A DNA stretch of 64,000 bases from Streptococcus suis (GTDB taxonomy: Bacteria; Bacillota; Bacilli; Lactobacillales; Streptococcaceae), in NCBI GenBank assembly GCA_029593465.1, contig JAKTNK010000002.1, forward strand, positions 66,438 through 130,437, in the 5' to 3' direction. Under the pieces are notes generated by a model. The model made no database searches, was not told the DNA's origin, and saw only the letters and a program-made list of their open reading frames with translations. A program made the translations under genes and the position numbers. Positions 16,566 to 27,084 of this stretch are shown piece after piece (positions within the stretch are counted from its first letter, which is position 1; every line of letters starts with the position of its first letter).

Positions 16566-17474
16566 ATGACTTTGTATAAGTTATCTTCAAACGGCTTGTT
16601 AGAACTATATGAAAAACCATTTAAACTGGAAAAAGATTTACAACGTTTATTTGAACAACATTTGACAACCTTGACACGTTTAGAATTTGTTAGTACAGAG
16701 TTTTCAATCTAAAATCAGCGTTTGGATACACTGGCTTATGACCATGAAAATAAGAGTTTTGTTATTATTGAGTATAAGCGTTCAAGTCATGCTAGTGTTT
16801 TGGACCAAGGCGTATCTTACCTTAATACGTTATTGCGATTTAAAGCAGACTTTATTTTAGAGTATCATGAGAAAACAGGTAAGCTACTGTCAAAAAATCA
16901 AGTTGATTGGTCACAAAGTAAAGTTATCTTTATTTCTCCTAATTTTCCAACTTTTCAGAAGCAAGCTGTTAACTTCAAGGATTTGAACATCGAATTATGG
17001 GAAGTCAAGCGTTACGAAGGTGATATCTTAACGATTAGCAGTATTAAACAATCAAAGAATGCACCAAGTATCAAAACATCTGTATTGACCGATAATTCTG
17101 AGCTATCATTAGTAGCTAAAGAGATAAAAACCTACTCTGAAGAAGACCTACTTAACAGTAAACCAGATGATATTTTAGAGCTCTATGACATCTTTAAACA
17201 AGCTATATGTCAATTAGTACCAGATTGTGAGGCAGTTGCGACTAAGTTATATATGGCTTTTAAAAAAGATAATCATAATATTTTGGATATTGAAATCCAA
17301 AATAAACAGCTAAAACTTTTTATTAATGCTAAACTCGGAACTTTGGATGACCCTAAAGAACTTGCTCGCGACGTGTCAAACATAGGTCATTATGGGAATG
17401 GAGACTACGAGATAAAGGTGTCAAATACACAACACCTCGAATACATTATGAGCTTGATTAAACAAGTTTTATAA
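16566..17474 (+). pseudogene. DUF5655 / PD-(D/E)XK nuclease-like gene with internal stop
   Basis: ATG 16566 with RBS AAAGGAG opens a frame (MTLYKLSSNGLLELYE...) that ends at an in-frame TAA at 16710-16712, codon 49. The same frame then runs open to 17474 as a continuing homologous protein. Intact relatives have Gln at this place, so a single C-to-T change (CAA to TAA) explains it. The second part holds RLDTLAYD and VIIEYKRS, which look like the Asp and Glu-x-Lys residues of a PD-(D/E)XK nuclease-like fold, and a C-terminal DUF5655-type domain (about the last 120 residues). A TTG at 16722 could restart translation and yield 250 aa. Function of the family is uncertain. Confidence 0.85.
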
Positions 17475-17491
17475 ACTAGAAAGGACAGTTT

Positions 17492-20143
17492 ATGTCAAAA
17501 GAACTATCACCGAAATACAACCCTGCTGAAGTTGAAGCAGGACGCTACCAGAAATGGTTAAACGAAGATGTGTTTAAGCCATCAGGTAATCCTGATGCCA
17601 AGCCTTATTCTATCGTGATTCCACCGCCAAATGTGACTGGTAAGTTGCACTTGGGACATGCTTGGGATACGACCTTGCAAGACATCATCATTCGCCAGAA
17701 GCGCATGCAAGGTTTTGACACTCTCTGGTTGCCCGGGATGGATCACGCTGGCATTGCGACTCAAGCCAAGGTTGAAGAGCGTTTGCGTGGCCAAGGCATC
17801 ACGCGTTACGACTTAGGGCGTGAACAATTCCTCGATAAAGTTTGGGAATGGAAAGATGAGTACGCAGCAACCATTAAAGACCAATGGGGTAAAATGGGGC
17901 TATCTTTGGATTACTCACGTGAACGCTTTACCCTTGATGAGGGCTTGTCAAAAGCTGTTCGTAAAGTCTTTGTTGACCTCTACAAAAAAGGCTGGATTTA
18001 CCGTGGTGAATTTATCATCAACTGGGACCCAGCTGCTCGCACAGCCCTGTCAGATATTGAAGTAATCCATAAGGATGTCGAAGGGGCCTTCTATCACATG
18101 AATTACATGCTTGAAGATGGCTCAGGTGCCCTTCAAGTGGCAACCACGCGACCTGAAACCATGTTTGGGGATGTTGCCGTTGCTGTTAACCCAGAGGATG
18201 AGCGATACAAGAACTTGATTGGACAAAACGTTATCCTGCCAATTCTGAATAAGGCGATTCCAATTGTTGCTGATGAACACGCCGATCCTGAATTTGGGAC
18301 AGGTGTCGTCAAAATCACTCCCGCTCATGATCCCAATGATTTTTTAGTTGGTCAGCGCCACAACTTACCGCAAGTTAATGTGATGAACGATGATGGGACG
18401 CTAAATGAGCTTGCCGGTGAGTTTGCAGGCATGGACCGTTTTGAAGCCCGTAAAGCGGTAGTTGCTAAACTAGAAGAACTCGGTGCCCTTGTTGCGATTG
18501 AAAACCGTGTGCACTCGGTCGGTCACTCCGAACGTTCAGGTGCCGTGGTTGAACCTCGCTTATCAACCCAGTGGTTTGTCAAGATGGATCAATTAGCCAA
18601 GAATGCGATTGCTAACCAAGACACGGATGACAAGGTAGCCTTTTATCCACCACGTTTCAACGATACCTTCCTGCAATGGATGGAAAATGTCCACGATTGG
18701 GTGATTTCACGTCAACTCTGGTGGGGACACCAAATCCCAGCTTGGTACAATGAAGCTGGCGACATGTATGTCGGAGAGGAAGCTCCAGAAGGCGAGGGAT
18801 GGGTGCAAGATGAGGATGTCCTAGACACTTGGTTCTCTTCTGCCCTTTGGCCATTCTCAACCATGGGCTGGCCAGATACAGACTCAGCTGACTTTAAGCG
18901 TTATTTCCCAACGTCAACCTTGGTGACAGGCTATGATATTATCTTTTTCTGGGTATCGCGCATGATTTTCCAATCACTCGAGTTCACAGGTCGCAGACCT
19001 TTCCAAAATGTCCTCATTCACGGTCTTATCCGTGACGAAGAAGGCCGTAAGATGTCTAAGTCTCTCGGTAACGGTATTGACCCTATGGATGTTATCGAGC
19101 AATACGGTGCTGATGCTCTTCGTTGGTTCTTGTCAAACGGTTCAGCACCAGGTCAGGATGTGCGTTTCTCCTATGAAAAAATGGACGCTTCTTGGAATTT
19201 CATCAATAAAATCTGGAACATCTCCCGCTACATTTTGATGAATAATGATGGGTTGACACTTGAAGAGGCAACGGCCAATGTAGCACAAGTGGCAGCTGGT
19301 GAGGCTGGTAACGTGACGGACGCTTGGATTCTTCATAACCTTAATGAAACCATCGCCAAGGTCACGGAGAACTTTGATAAATTTGAATTTGGTGTGGCAG
19401 GACATATCCTTTACAATTTCATCTGGGAAGAATTTGCTAACTGGTATGTCGAGTTGACCAAGGAAGTGCTTTACAGCGACAATGAGGCTGAGAAAGTCAT
19501 CACTCGCTCTGTCCTCCTTTATACGTTGGACAAGATTTTGCGCCTTCTCCATCCAATCATGCCATTTGTCACAGAAGAAATCTTTGGGCAGTATGCTGAG
19601 GGCAGCATCGTAGTGGCAGACTATCCAGTGGTCAACCCTGCTTTTGAAAATGCAGAAGCCCACAAGGGAGTTGAAAGCTTGAAAGACTTGATTCGCTCAG
19701 TGCGGAATGCGCGTGCAGAAGTGACTGTAGCCCCATCCAAACCAATCACTATCCTGGTGAAAACAAGTGATGCTGAGCTTGAAAGCTTCTTTAAGGCAAA
19801 TATCAACTACATCAAACGTTTTACCAACCCAGAAACATTGGAAATTGCCAGCGATTTGACAGCACCAGAATTGGCAATGTCCTCCCTTATCACAGGTGCT
19901 GAAATCTTCTTGCCATTGGCTGATTTAATCAATGTTGATGAAGAATTGGCTCGTCTGGATAAGGAATTGGCCAAGTGGCAGAAAGAACTAGATATGGTGG
20001 GCAAAAAACTCAGCAACGAGCGCTTTGTCGCCAACGCCAAACCAGAAGTCGTCCAGAAAGAACGGGACAAACAAGCCGACTATCAAGCAAAATATGACGC
20101 GACTGTTGAGCGTATTGCTGAGATGAAGAAGTTGGTAAAGTAA
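17492..20143 (+). CDS. valS: Valine--tRNA ligase
   Basis: An 883-aa class I synthetase that charges tRNA-Val and edits mischarged threonine. The HIGH motif is HLGH (about 53-56), the KMSKS motif is KMSKS (about 519-523), the CP1 editing domain lies between, and the C-terminus ends in a coiled-coil arm (about 815-883). Length is normal. It has an RBS (GAAAGGA) but no T-box directly upstream, so valine-dependent control must come from the T-box about 2 kb upstream, unless an unseen promoter lies within the intervening genes. A strong terminator follows about 110 nt downstream. Confidence 0.98.
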   Translation: MSKELSPKYNPAEVEAGRYQKWLNEDVFKPSGNPDAKPYSIVIPPPNVTGKLHLGHAWDTTLQDIIIRQKRMQGFDTLWLPGMDHAGIATQAKVEERLRGQGITRYDLGREQFLDKVWEWKDEYAATIKDQWGKMGLSLDYSRERFTLDEGLSKAVRKVFVDLYKKGWIYRGEFIINWDPAARTALSDIEVIHKDVEGAFYHMNYMLEDGSGALQVATTRPETMFGDVAVAVNPEDERYKNLIGQNVILPILNKAIPIVADEHADPEFGTGVVKITPAHDPNDFLVGQRHNLPQVNVMNDDGTLNELAGEFAGMDRFEARKAVVAKLEELGALVAIENRVHSVGHSERSGAVVEPRLSTQWFVKMDQLAKNAIANQDTDDKVAFYPPRFNDTFLQWMENVHDWVISRQLWWGHQIPAWYNEAGDMYVGEEAPEGEGWVQDEDVLDTWFSSALWPFSTMGWPDTDSADFKRYFPTSTLVTGYDIIFFWVSRMIFQSLEFTGRRPFQNVLIHGLIRDEEGRKMSKSLGNGIDPMDVIEQYGADALRWFLSNGSAPGQDVRFSYEKMDASWNFINKIWNISRYILMNNDGLTLEEATANVAQVAAGEAGNVTDAWILHNLNETIAKVTENFDKFEFGVAGHILYNFIWEEFANWYVELTKEVLYSDNEAEKVITRSVLLYTLDKILRLLHPIMPFVTEEIFGQYAEGSIVVADYPVVNPAFENAEAHKGVESLKDLIRSVRNARAEVTVAPSKPITILVKTSDAELESFFKANINYIKRFTNPETLEIASDLTAPELAMSSLITGAEIFLPLADLINVDEELARLDKELAKWQKELDMVGKKLSNERFVANAKPEVVQKERDKQADYQAKYDATVERIAEMKKLVK

Positions 20144-20253
20144 GGCTTTAACCGTAATCTTATGTCTTAGCCCTGTTCGTTGGTAAAGTCACACAGCTTT
20201 GTAAAGGCTATTCGTTAATGCCTTGCTAGACTGTTATCGATGTTAATATATTT

Positions 20254-20292
20254 AAATCAGCCTGACTCATTGTTGAGCGGGCTGATTTTTTT
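20254..20292 (+). terminator. Intrinsic terminator after valS
   Basis: AAATCAGCC pairs with GGCTGATTT, with extra inner pairing, then TTTTT. Confidence 0.88.
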
Positions 20293-20539
20293 ATCTTTAG
20301 GGTTGTTCTCATACTAATCCTTTTTATGGGGTAGCATCAGTTGTTTAAAAATGTGGAAACCTTGGTTTTCTGACTATTCTTGTAATCTTGACTTTGATGA
20401 TGCCAATGCTTACTATCAGAAATGCCGCTGATGCTTTAAGGTACTGCGCAAGTAGAAGAAACTCACATTAATTTGTTTTTTGAAAGGAGCAATTGACTAT
20501 TAAAAAAAGCAAAAAAAAATAAAAAAAGTTTCAAAAAAC
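20293..20539. other. Non-coding stretch between the valS terminator and the clpL promoter
   Basis: About 245 nt. It ends in an A-rich tract (20500-20530) directly before the CtsR-controlled promoter. I see no gene or known repeat. Confidence 0.5.
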
Positions 20540-20569
20540 CTTGACTTTTACTGACCAATGAGATATAAT
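20540..20569 (+). promoter_or_regulatory. clpL promoter with CtsR operator 1
   Basis: -35 TTGACT (20541-20546), 17-nt spacer, -10 TATAAT (20564-20569). CtsR operator on the opposite strand at 20540-20556: heptads GGTCAGT and AGTCAAG separated by 3 nt. The repressor would cover the -35. Confidence 0.85.
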
Positions 20570-20621
20570 TAGAATGTAAGCAAGTAGAACTTACACTAAT
20601 ACCACAGACTAATGCCTGTTA

Positions 20622-20651
20622 AATAGCTATTTTGGTAGCTATTGTCTTTTT
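20622..20651 (+). terminator. Terminator-like hairpin inside the clpL leader
   Basis: Perfect AATAGCTA/TAGCTATT stem with a 6-nt loop and GTCTTTTT tail, about 50 nt downstream of the expected start of the CtsR promoter transcript and 210 nt before clpL. The stem is AT-rich, so termination may be partial. Confidence 0.55.
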
Positions 20652-20659
20652 AAGAAAAA

Positions 20660-20676
20660 GGTCAGATTTGGTCAAA
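20660..20676 (+). promoter_or_regulatory. CtsR operator 2 in the clpL leader
   Basis: Heptads GGTCAGA and GGTCAAA with a 3-nt spacer (TTT), one base off the CtsR consensus. Confidence 0.8.
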
Positions 20677-20821
20677 TTGAAATTTTTGGAAAGTATGGAT
20701 TGTATTAGGGATTTGAAAGAAGTTCTTATCACCTAATTGATACTAGTCGCTAAATCCAAAAGTTTTTCTAGAAATGATAAGGAATGTGGTATGAAGTGAC
20801 TGATTATTTTTTTAAGTAAAA

Positions 20822-20838
20822 GGTCAAACTTAGTCAGT
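20822..20838 (+). promoter_or_regulatory. CtsR operator 3, just before clpL
   Basis: Heptads GGTCAAA and AGTCAGT with a 3-nt spacer. It ends 24 nt before the clpL start codon, overlapping the upstream edge of the RBS region. Confidence 0.75.
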
Positions 20839-20862
20839 ATTGAGAAAGAATGAGGAAAACAA

Positions 20863-22959
20863 ATGAATAATAACTTTAATAATATGGATGATTTATTTAA
20901 TCAATTAATGGGAAATATGAATGGTTACCGAACTGAAGACAAACGTTACTTGATTAATGGTCGTGAGGTTACCCCAGAAGAGTTTGCGCATTATCGCCGC
21001 ACAGGTCAACTGCCACAATCGGTTGTTGATGAAGCTGCAGGAAACAAGGCTGGTCACGTTAAGAAGGACAGTATTTTAGAGCAGTTGGGAACCAATTTAA
21101 CAGAAGAAGCTCGTCAAGGAAACCTTGATCCGGTTATCGGACGTAACAAAGAAATTCAAGAAACAGCAGAAATTCTAGCACGCCGTACAAAGAACAATCC
21201 TGTTTTAGTCGGAGACGCTGGTGTTGGTAAGACAGCTGTTGTTGAAGGTTTGGCACAAGCTATTGTTGCTGGTGATGTACCAGCTAGCATCAAAAATAAA
21301 GAGATTATCAGTATTGATATTTCTGGATTGGAAGCTGGAACACAGTACCGTGGAGCTTTCGAAGAAAACGTTCAAAAACTGATGGCTGATGTTAAGGAAG
21401 CTGGTAATATTATCCTCTTCTTTGATGAAATCCATCAAATTCTAGGAGCAGGTTCAACGGGTGGTGATTCTGGTTCTAAAGGCTTGGCAGATATTTTAAA
21501 ACCAGCTCTTTCACGCGGTGAGTTAACCGTGATTGGAGCTACGACTCAAGATGAATATCGTAATACCATTTTGAAAAATGCTGCCTTGGCTCGTCGTTTC
21601 AACGAAGTAACAGTCAATGCACCATCTGCAGAAGACACCCTAGAGATTCTCAAAGGTATCCGTTCATTGTACGAAGCACATCACAATGTTATCCTACCTG
21701 ATGATGTGTTAAAAGCAGCTGTGGATTATTCAATCCAATACATCCCACAACGGCAATTGCCAGATAAGGCTATTGACTTGTTAGATATGACAGCTGCCCA
21801 CCTAGCAGCAGCGCATCCTGTAACGGATATTAAGACATTGGAAAAAGAAATCGAAGAGCAAAAACAAAGACAAGAACATTTTGCAGAAAAAGAAGACTAT
21901 GAGAAAGCTCTAAAAGCTAAAGTTCGTATTGAAGAACTTCAAGAATTGGTTGCAAATCATACAGAAGATCAAAAAGTAACCGCAACTGTCAATGATATCG
22001 CAGAATCTGTTGAACGCTTGACAGGTATTCCAATGTCACAAATGGGAGCATCTGATATTGAACGCCTAAAAGGTATGGCCCATCGTCTAGAAGGTAAAGT
22101 GATTGGTCAAGACGAGGCTGTTGAAGCTGTTACTCGTGCTATTCGCCGTAACCGAGCTGGTTTTGATGAAGGTAATCGCCCAATTGGAAGCTTCTTGTTT
22201 GTTGGTCCAACTGGTGTCGGAAAAACAGAATTAGCGAAACAATTAGCGCTTGATTTGTTTGGAACAACAGAAGCCATTATCAGATTGGATATGTCTGAGT
22301 ACAGCGATCGGACAGCTGTTTCAAAACTAATCGGAACAACAGCGGGCTATGTGGGGTACGATGACAACTCACATACTCTAACAGAGCGTGTGCGCCGCAA
22401 TCCTTACTCTATTGTCCTTTTGGATGAAATTGAAAAAGCAGATCCACAGGTGATTACACTCTTACTTCAAGTGTTGGATGATGGTCATTTGACAGATGGT
22501 CAAGGTAACCGTGTAAACTTCAAAAACACTGTTATTATTGCAACATCTAATGCAGGTTTTGGCTATGATACCTCTAAAGAAGACGATGACATGGATATTA
22601 TGGATCGCATTGCCCCATACTTCCGTCCAGAATTCTTGAACCGCTTCAATGCTGTTATCGAGTTCCACAAACTTAATAAGGAAGATTTGAGAGCAATTGT
22701 GGACTTGATGTTGGAGAAGGTTAATGAAACCCTAGCCAAAAAAGAGATTACCTTGACGGTGTCTGATGATGTTATCGATTATTTGATTGATAAAGGTTAT
22801 GATGATACGATGGGAGTTAGACCACTTCGCCGCGTGATTGAAAATGATATTCGTGATAAAGTGACTGATTTCTACTTAGACCATATCGATAGCAAACACC
22901 TAGAAGCTGTTCTTGAAGATGGCAAAGTTGTCATTCAGGATGTCGAAGCAGTCAAATAA
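20863..22959 (+). CDS. clpL: Clp ATPase ClpL
   Basis: A 698-aa HSP100/Clp chaperone that remodels or disaggregates proteins in heat and other stress. The N-terminal domain is short and Asn-rich at the start; AAA+ module 1 has Walker A GDAGVGKT (about 117-124) and FFDEIH; a short middle coiled coil follows (about 330-365); AAA+ module 2 has GPTGVGKT (about 448-455) and LLDEIEK. I see no clear ClpP-binding IGF/L loop, as is usual for ClpL. Three CtsR operators lie upstream. RBS is weak (GAGGAAAAC). Confidence 0.95.
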   Translation: MNNNFNNMDDLFNQLMGNMNGYRTEDKRYLINGREVTPEEFAHYRRTGQLPQSVVDEAAGNKAGHVKKDSILEQLGTNLTEEARQGNLDPVIGRNKEIQETAEILARRTKNNPVLVGDAGVGKTAVVEGLAQAIVAGDVPASIKNKEIISIDISGLEAGTQYRGAFEENVQKLMADVKEAGNIILFFDEIHQILGAGSTGGDSGSKGLADILKPALSRGELTVIGATTQDEYRNTILKNAALARRFNEVTVNAPSAEDTLEILKGIRSLYEAHHNVILPDDVLKAAVDYSIQYIPQRQLPDKAIDLLDMTAAHLAAAHPVTDIKTLEKEIEEQKQRQEHFAEKEDYEKALKAKVRIEELQELVANHTEDQKVTATVNDIAESVERLTGIPMSQMGASDIERLKGMAHRLEGKVIGQDEAVEAVTRAIRRNRAGFDEGNRPIGSFLFVGPTGVGKTELAKQLALDLFGTTEAIIRLDMSEYSDRTAVSKLIGTTAGYVGYDDNSHTLTERVRRNPYSIVLLDEIEKADPQVITLLLQVLDDGHLTDGQGNRVNFKNTVIIATSNAGFGYDTSKEDDDMDIMDRIAPYFRPEFLNRFNAVIEFHKLNKEDLRAIVDLMLEKVNETLAKKEITLTVSDDVIDYLIDKGYDDTMGVRPLRRVIENDIRDKVTDFYLDHIDSKHLEAVLEDGKVVIQDVEAVK

Positions 22960-22971
22960 GCAATATATTCA

Positions 22972-23006
22972 AGAAAGGAGGTGCCTCATAGGGCATCTTC
23001 TTTTTT
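22972..23006 (+). terminator. Intrinsic terminator after clpL
   Basis: AGAAAGGAGGTGCC against GGGCATCTTCTTTTTT with a short loop; one G-U pair; T-run tail. Confidence 0.75.
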
Positions 23007-23088
23007 AGTCTTAGAGAATCTATGCTATAATAACAAGGAGCTATTGACTTCAATAAGATTATGAAGTGATAATAGAAAAGCGAAAGAT

Positions 23089-23565
23089 ATGATATTTAGA
23101 ACACCCTACCAGTCGCCCCTAGGCGAAATGAGTCTTTTAGCGGATGAGAGTTCTCTTTTGGGCTTGTATTTTGTGGGACAGACTTACTATGAACGTGGCT
23201 TTGAATCCCTCCCAATAGTGGAGGCTGAGGTTCCTCCTCATCAGGCGGCTAAGTTATGGTTGGATGCTTATTTTGCCAGACAAAATCCTAATCCAAAGCG
23301 ATTGAACCTAGCTCCTCGAGGAACTACTTTTCAACATCGCGTTTGGTCAGCCCTTGCCAGTATTCCTTATGGTCAAACGACAACCTATGGCCAGTTAGCT
23401 AAAACCCTTAATTGTCAGTCGGCTCAAGCCATTGGTTTTGCCGTTGGGAAAAATCCGATAGCCATCATTATACCTTGTCACCGCGTTTTGGGGGCAGATG
23501 GGTCATTGACGGGTTATGCGGGTGGTCTTGAGCGCAAAGCTGCGCTCTTAGAATTGGAGAAATGA
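23089..23565 (+). CDS. ogt: Methylated-DNA--protein-cysteine methyltransferase
   Basis: A 158-aa suicide repair protein that takes methyl groups from O6-methylguanine. The active-site motif IPCHRV carries the acceptor cysteine (about residue 129); the helix-turn-helix part includes YGQTTTYGQLAK. The N-terminal domain is of Ogt length. The RBS is weak. A TATAAT lies at 23026-23031. It overlaps the next gene by 4 nt (ATGA). Confidence 0.93.
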   Translation: MIFRTPYQSPLGEMSLLADESSLLGLYFVGQTYYERGFESLPIVEAEVPPHQAAKLWLDAYFARQNPNPKRLNLAPRGTTFQHRVWSALASIPYGQTTTYGQLAKTLNCQSAQAIGFAVGKNPIAIIIPCHRVLGADGSLTGYAGGLERKAALLELEK

Positions 23566-23924
23566 TGTACACCTTTTACGAATACCCTAAATGCACAACC
23601 TGCAAGAAAGCTAAAAAAGAATTGGCTCAGCTTGGAGTAGATTATAAAGCAGTTGATATCAAAACCAATCCCCCAGGAGTCAGTCTTCTTAAGAAATGGT
23701 TGGAGCACTCAGACTTTGCTTTGAAGGCCTTTTTTAACACGTCGGGAAATTCATACAGAGCACTTGATCTGAAAGACAAGTTTGATACCCTGACAGTCGA
23801 TGAAGCACTGGAACTCTTGTCTCAAGATGGTATGCTCATCAAACGACCGCTGCTAATCAAGGATGACAAGGTTTTGCAAATTGGCTACCGTACTCCTTAT
23901 GAAGCGTTACAGTTGTCGGTCTAG
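23562..23924 (+). CDS. ArsC/Spx-family thioredoxin-fold protein (YusI-like)
   Basis: A 120-aa thioredoxin-like protein. It starts YTFYEYPKCTTCKKAKKEL with a CTTC redox pair (about residues 10-13), and keeps LIKRPLLI and the C-terminal TPYEALQ region. That is the ArsC/Spx/MgsR superfamily; lacking clear Spx-specific features, it is better called an arsenate-reductase-like family protein than Spx. It overlaps ogt by 4 nt, so the pair is co-translated. Confidence 0.85.
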   Translation: MMYTFYEYPKCTTCKKAKKELAQLGVDYKAVDIKTNPPGVSLLKKWLEHSDFALKAFFNTSGNSYRALDLKDKFDTLTVDEALELLSQDGMLIKRPLLIKDDKVLQIGYRTPYEALQLSV

Positions 23925-23967
23925 AAGGCAAGGCATGCTCCAAACGATTTGAATGTAACCAACATAG

Positions 23968-24033
23968 AAAACACTTCATTTAAGACGCTCCTCTGAGTTT
24001 TTGAGGATTGAGCGCTTGAATGAAGTGTTTTTT
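23968..24033. terminator. Bidirectional terminator hairpin
   Basis: AAAACACTTCATT at the left and ATGAAGTGTTTTTT at the right frame a long stem with inner pairing (GACGCTC/GAGCGCT). It serves the ArsC-like gene (plus) and the converging AIM24 gene (minus). Confidence 0.85.
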
Positions 24034-24036
24034 AGA

Positions 24037-24834
24037 CTATGATTCTAGTGGTGGGATGCTGTTGCCTGCTTTTTGACTAAGAGGAGCTAATAGTACTGTA
24101 CCAGTGCCTCGGTAAACATTAACGAGGCCATCTCCTGATGCGGCAGATCCAAGTAGGGATTTTCCAGAGCGTTCGACGGTAAATTGTAGGCTGGCTGACC
24201 ATGCAATCGCCATGGAGCCGTCGATTTTCAGCACATCGTTGTCTAGTTTTATTTGGATGAGTTCTTCATAAGGGACAGATGATTCGAGGGCTACCCAGCC
24301 AGTTCCTTTTAGTCCAAGATTGAAGAGTCCTTCGTTCCCCAAGGTGAGGGATGATACCGTCTTTTTCATAACAGCCTTTTGTTCGACCTCGCTATCACTA
24401 GCAAGATAGAGCCCATCTTCGACCAAGATATGATGATCCCAATCATCCAAATCAATAAGGATAATGTGTTTGTAGGTTGGTTCTAAAACCAGTTGCCCCT
24501 TTCCTCGATACTCAGGTTTGATAGCACTTTCTCCTGTGGCAGCACCTCTGAAGGTCTTTTTAATCAAATCGCCAGCCCCTTTGATTCCAGTAGTAGCATT
24601 AACATTGCCAACGGTCCACTGCATGGCACCACGTTGGGTGGTGATGCTATGTTCGCCAACTTGGCAGACTAGCTGCCGTCTGCGCACTTTCATTTGGGAT
24701 TGAAAATAGGCAGACATGGCTTCCTGGGGAGCTACAGAGAGGTCTTTGCTATATTCGATAACCTGAAAGGGGCCTTTTTGGTCAATGATGACAATATCAT
24801 CGTTATCAAGGAAATTGCTAATGGTGAATGACAT
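24037..24834 (-). CDS. AIM24 family protein
   Basis: A 265-aa AIM24/TIGR00266 protein, a beta-rich fold related to the phage tail/TRAP-like barrel. Recognisable parts are GAMQWTVGNV, ADSEVEQK and GLKGTGWVALES. Function in bacteria is unknown. It is a single gene on the minus strand with its own promoter region facing nth. Confidence 0.85.
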   Translation of the reverse strand: MSFTISNFLDNDDIVIIDQKGPFQVIEYSKDLSVAPQEAMSAYFQSQMKVRRRQLVCQVGEHSITTQRGAMQWTVGNVNATTGIKGAGDLIKKTFRGAATGESAIKPEYRGKGQLVLEPTYKHIILIDLDDWDHHILVEDGLYLASDSEVEQKAVMKKTVSSLTLGNEGLFNLGLKGTGWVALESSVPYEELIQIKLDNDVLKIDGSMAIAWSASLQFTVERSGKSLLGSAASGDGLVNVYRGTGTVLLAPLSQKAGNSIPPLES

Positions 24835-24967
24835 AGTGATAGCCTCCTAAAGTCTTATTTGACTCTAGTTTAGCATAAAAGCTTTCAAAACGGACTGATA
24901 CTGGCAATTTTTTCGCTGGGAAAGCCAAGGCATGGTATAATGAAGAAAATAAGAAAAAGGAATGATT

Positions 24968-25594
24968 ATGGTATTATCAAAAAAACGTGCTCGTAAAGTT
25001 ATTGAAGAAATCATTGCCCTCTTTCCTGATGCTAAGCCTAGCTTGGATTTCCGCAATACGTTTGAATTATTAGTAGCAGTCATGCTATCTGCACAAACAA
25101 CAGATGCGGCTGTGAATAAGGTGACACCAGCCTTGTTTGCAGCTTTTCCAACCCCTGCTGATATGGCTTTGGCTCAAGAAGAAGAGATTGCCAAGTATAT
25201 TTCGCGCTTAGGCCTCTATCGTAATAAGGCAAAATTTTTAAAAACCTGTGCCCAACAGCTGCTTGATCATTTTGATGGCCAGGTACCAAAGACAAGAAGT
25301 GAACTAGAGAGTCTGGCTGGTGTGGGACGCAAGACAGCAAATGTGGTGATGAGTGTTGGTTTTGGAATTCCAGCTTTTGCGGTGGATACTCATGTGACTC
25401 GCATTTGCAAACACCATGATATCGTCAAAAAATCGGCAACTCCGCTTGAGATTGAAAAACGTGTGATGGAGGTCTTACCAGAAGAAGAATGGCTGCCAGC
25501 GCATCAGGCGATGATTTATTTTGGGCGTGCTATCTGCCATCCTAAAAATCCCCAATGTCACGAATACCCTCAGCTTTATGATTTTTCAGAATAA
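24968..25594 (+). CDS. nth: Endonuclease III (DNA glycosylase/AP lyase)
   Basis: A 208-aa base-excision repair enzyme acting on oxidised pyrimidines. The helix-hairpin-helix LAGVGRKTANVV carries the catalytic Lys, and VDTHVTRI the catalytic Asp. Of the four cysteines that hold the [4Fe-4S] cluster in E. coli Nth, only the first two survive (C-x6-C in CHPKNPQC); the last two are replaced in HEYPQLYDF. I chose ATG 24968 because AAGGA lies 7-8 nt upstream; ATG 24962 is too close to the RBS. Confidence 0.93.
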   Translation: MVLSKKRARKVIEEIIALFPDAKPSLDFRNTFELLVAVMLSAQTTDAAVNKVTPALFAAFPTPADMALAQEEEIAKYISRLGLYRNKAKFLKTCAQQLLDHFDGQVPKTRSELESLAGVGRKTANVVMSVGFGIPAFAVDTHVTRICKHHDIVKKSATPLEIEKRVMEVLPEEEWLPAHQAMIYFGRAICHPKNPQCHEYPQLYDFSE

Positions 25595-25718
25595 CTAGAC
25601 TGAAGCCCTACCACTACCTCTGTGAAGATTTGATAGCGGGTTGGGCTGAAATAGTTAACGAATGCTCAGAAATTATGGTATAATGGAAGAACTATATTGA
25701 CGTTTTAGGAGAACATTG

Positions 25719-27053
25719 ATGGAAGACCCCGGTCAGTCCTTGCTTTTACAATTTATTTTATTGCTTATTTTAACCCTGTTAAATGCCTTTTTCTCAGCCA
25801 GTGAGATGGCTCTTGTTTCCTTGAATCGGTCTCGTGTTGAGCAAAAAGCAGAAGAAGGTGAGAAGAAGTTTATACGCCTTTTAAGGGTTCTCGAAAATCC
25901 CAATCACTTTTTATCGACCATTCAGGTTGGCATCACCTTGATTAACCTCTTAGCTGGTGCTAATTTTGCGGATTCCTTGGGTGATGTCATCGCCGGTTGG
26001 TTTGGCGATTCGCAATTAGCGGACACCATGGGAAGCGTGATTTCTTTGATTTTCTTGACCTATATCTCTATTGTGCTTGGCGAACTTTATCCAAAGCGTA
26101 TTGCGATGAATTTAAAAGAGAATCTAGCGGTGGTTTCAGCACCGATTATCCTCGTTTTGAGTAAGCTTGTCAGTCCCTTTGTCTGGTTACTCTCAGCTTC
26201 AACCAATCTTCTCAGTCGTTTAACGCCAATGAGTTTTGACGATGCCGATGAGCAGATGACGCGTGATGAAATTGAGTATCTCTTGACCAATAATGAAGCC
26301 TCGCTTGATGCAGATGAGCTGGGCATGCTCCAGGGGATTTTTGCGCTTGATGAGATGATGGCGCGTGAGGTTATGGTTCCTCGTACGGATGCCTTCATGG
26401 TGGATATCAATGATGACGTCCAAGAGACTATCCAAGCCATTTTAAAAGAAAACTATTCGCGTATCCCTGTCTATGATGGTGATAAGGATAAGGTCATCGG
26501 TCTTATCCATACGAAAAAGATTTTAAATGATGCCTTTGCCAATGGCTTTGACAATATCAACCTTAGACGAATTATGCAAGACCCTCTATTTGTCCCCGAA
26601 ACCATTTTTGTGGATGATTTGCTGACTCAATTGAGGGCAACCCAAAACCAAATGGCGATTCTTTTGGACGAATACGGTGGCTTGGCTGGTATCGCGACCT
26701 TGGAAGACCTTTTGGAAGAAATTGTCGGTGAAATTGATGATGAGACAGACCTTGCTGCAGAGTCTGTTCGTGAAATCGCTGATGATACTTACATTGTTCT
26801 AGGAACCATGACCCTCAATGAATTTAACGATTACTTTGAGACCAACTTGGAAAGTGATGATGTTGATACCATTGCTGGTTTTTATTTGACGGGTGTTGGT
26901 TCTATACCAAGCCAAGAAGTCAAAGAGCCCTATGTTATCGACAATAGTGATAAGCGCCTTACTTTGATTAATGATAAGGTTAAGGATGGTCGTATCAACA
27001 AACTAAAATTATTAGTATCAGCTATCCCAGAAGAAGATACTGACGCAAAATAA
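25719..27053 (+). CDS. CNNM/CorC (HlyC-like) CBS-domain transporter-type protein
   Basis: A 444-aa protein. An N-terminal DUF21/CNNM domain with four hydrophobic segments (about residues 1-190, including [13 protein letters not shown] and [11 protein letters not shown]), then two CBS domains (about 205-330), then a CorC_HlyC domain (about 350-425). Family members act in Mg2+ or other divalent cation efflux; the older hemolysin label is not reliable. I chose ATG 25719 with AGGAG upstream rather than the TTG three bases earlier. Confidence 0.9.
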   Translation: MEDPGQSLLLQFILLLILTLLNAFFSASEMALVSLNRSRVEQKAEEGEKKFIRLLRVLENPNHFLSTIQVGITLINLLAGANFADSLGDVIAGWFGDSQLADTMGSVISLIFLTYISIVLGELYPKRIAMNLKENLAVVSAPIILVLSKLVSPFVWLLSASTNLLSRLTPMSFDDADEQMTRDEIEYLLTNNEASLDADELGMLQGIFALDEMMAREVMVPRTDAFMVDINDDVQETIQAILKENYSRIPVYDGDKDKVIGLIHTKKILNDAFANGFDNINLRRIMQDPLFVPETIFVDDLLTQLRATQNQMAILLDEYGGLAGIATLEDLLEEIVGEIDDETDLAAESVREIADDTYIVLGTMTLNEFNDYFETNLESDDVDTIAGFYLTGVGSIPSQEVKEPYVIDNSDKRLTLINDKVKDGRINKLKLLVSAIPEEDTDAK

Positions 27054-27056
27054 CTA

Positions 27057-27084
27057 AACCCACAGCTTTTTACTGTGGGTTTTT
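27057..27084 (+). terminator. Intrinsic terminator after the CNNM gene
   Basis: AACCCACAG/CTGTGGGTT stem with a 7-nt loop and T tail. Confidence 0.9.

Noticed and set aside
20576-20640. Leader peptide in the clpL 5' region
   Set aside because: The only ATG gives a four-residue frame (MPVK) without an RBS.
23562-23924. Calling the ArsC-like protein Spx
   Set aside because: It has the shared CxxC fold but not enough Spx-specific sequence, and sits behind ogt rather than in an spx context.
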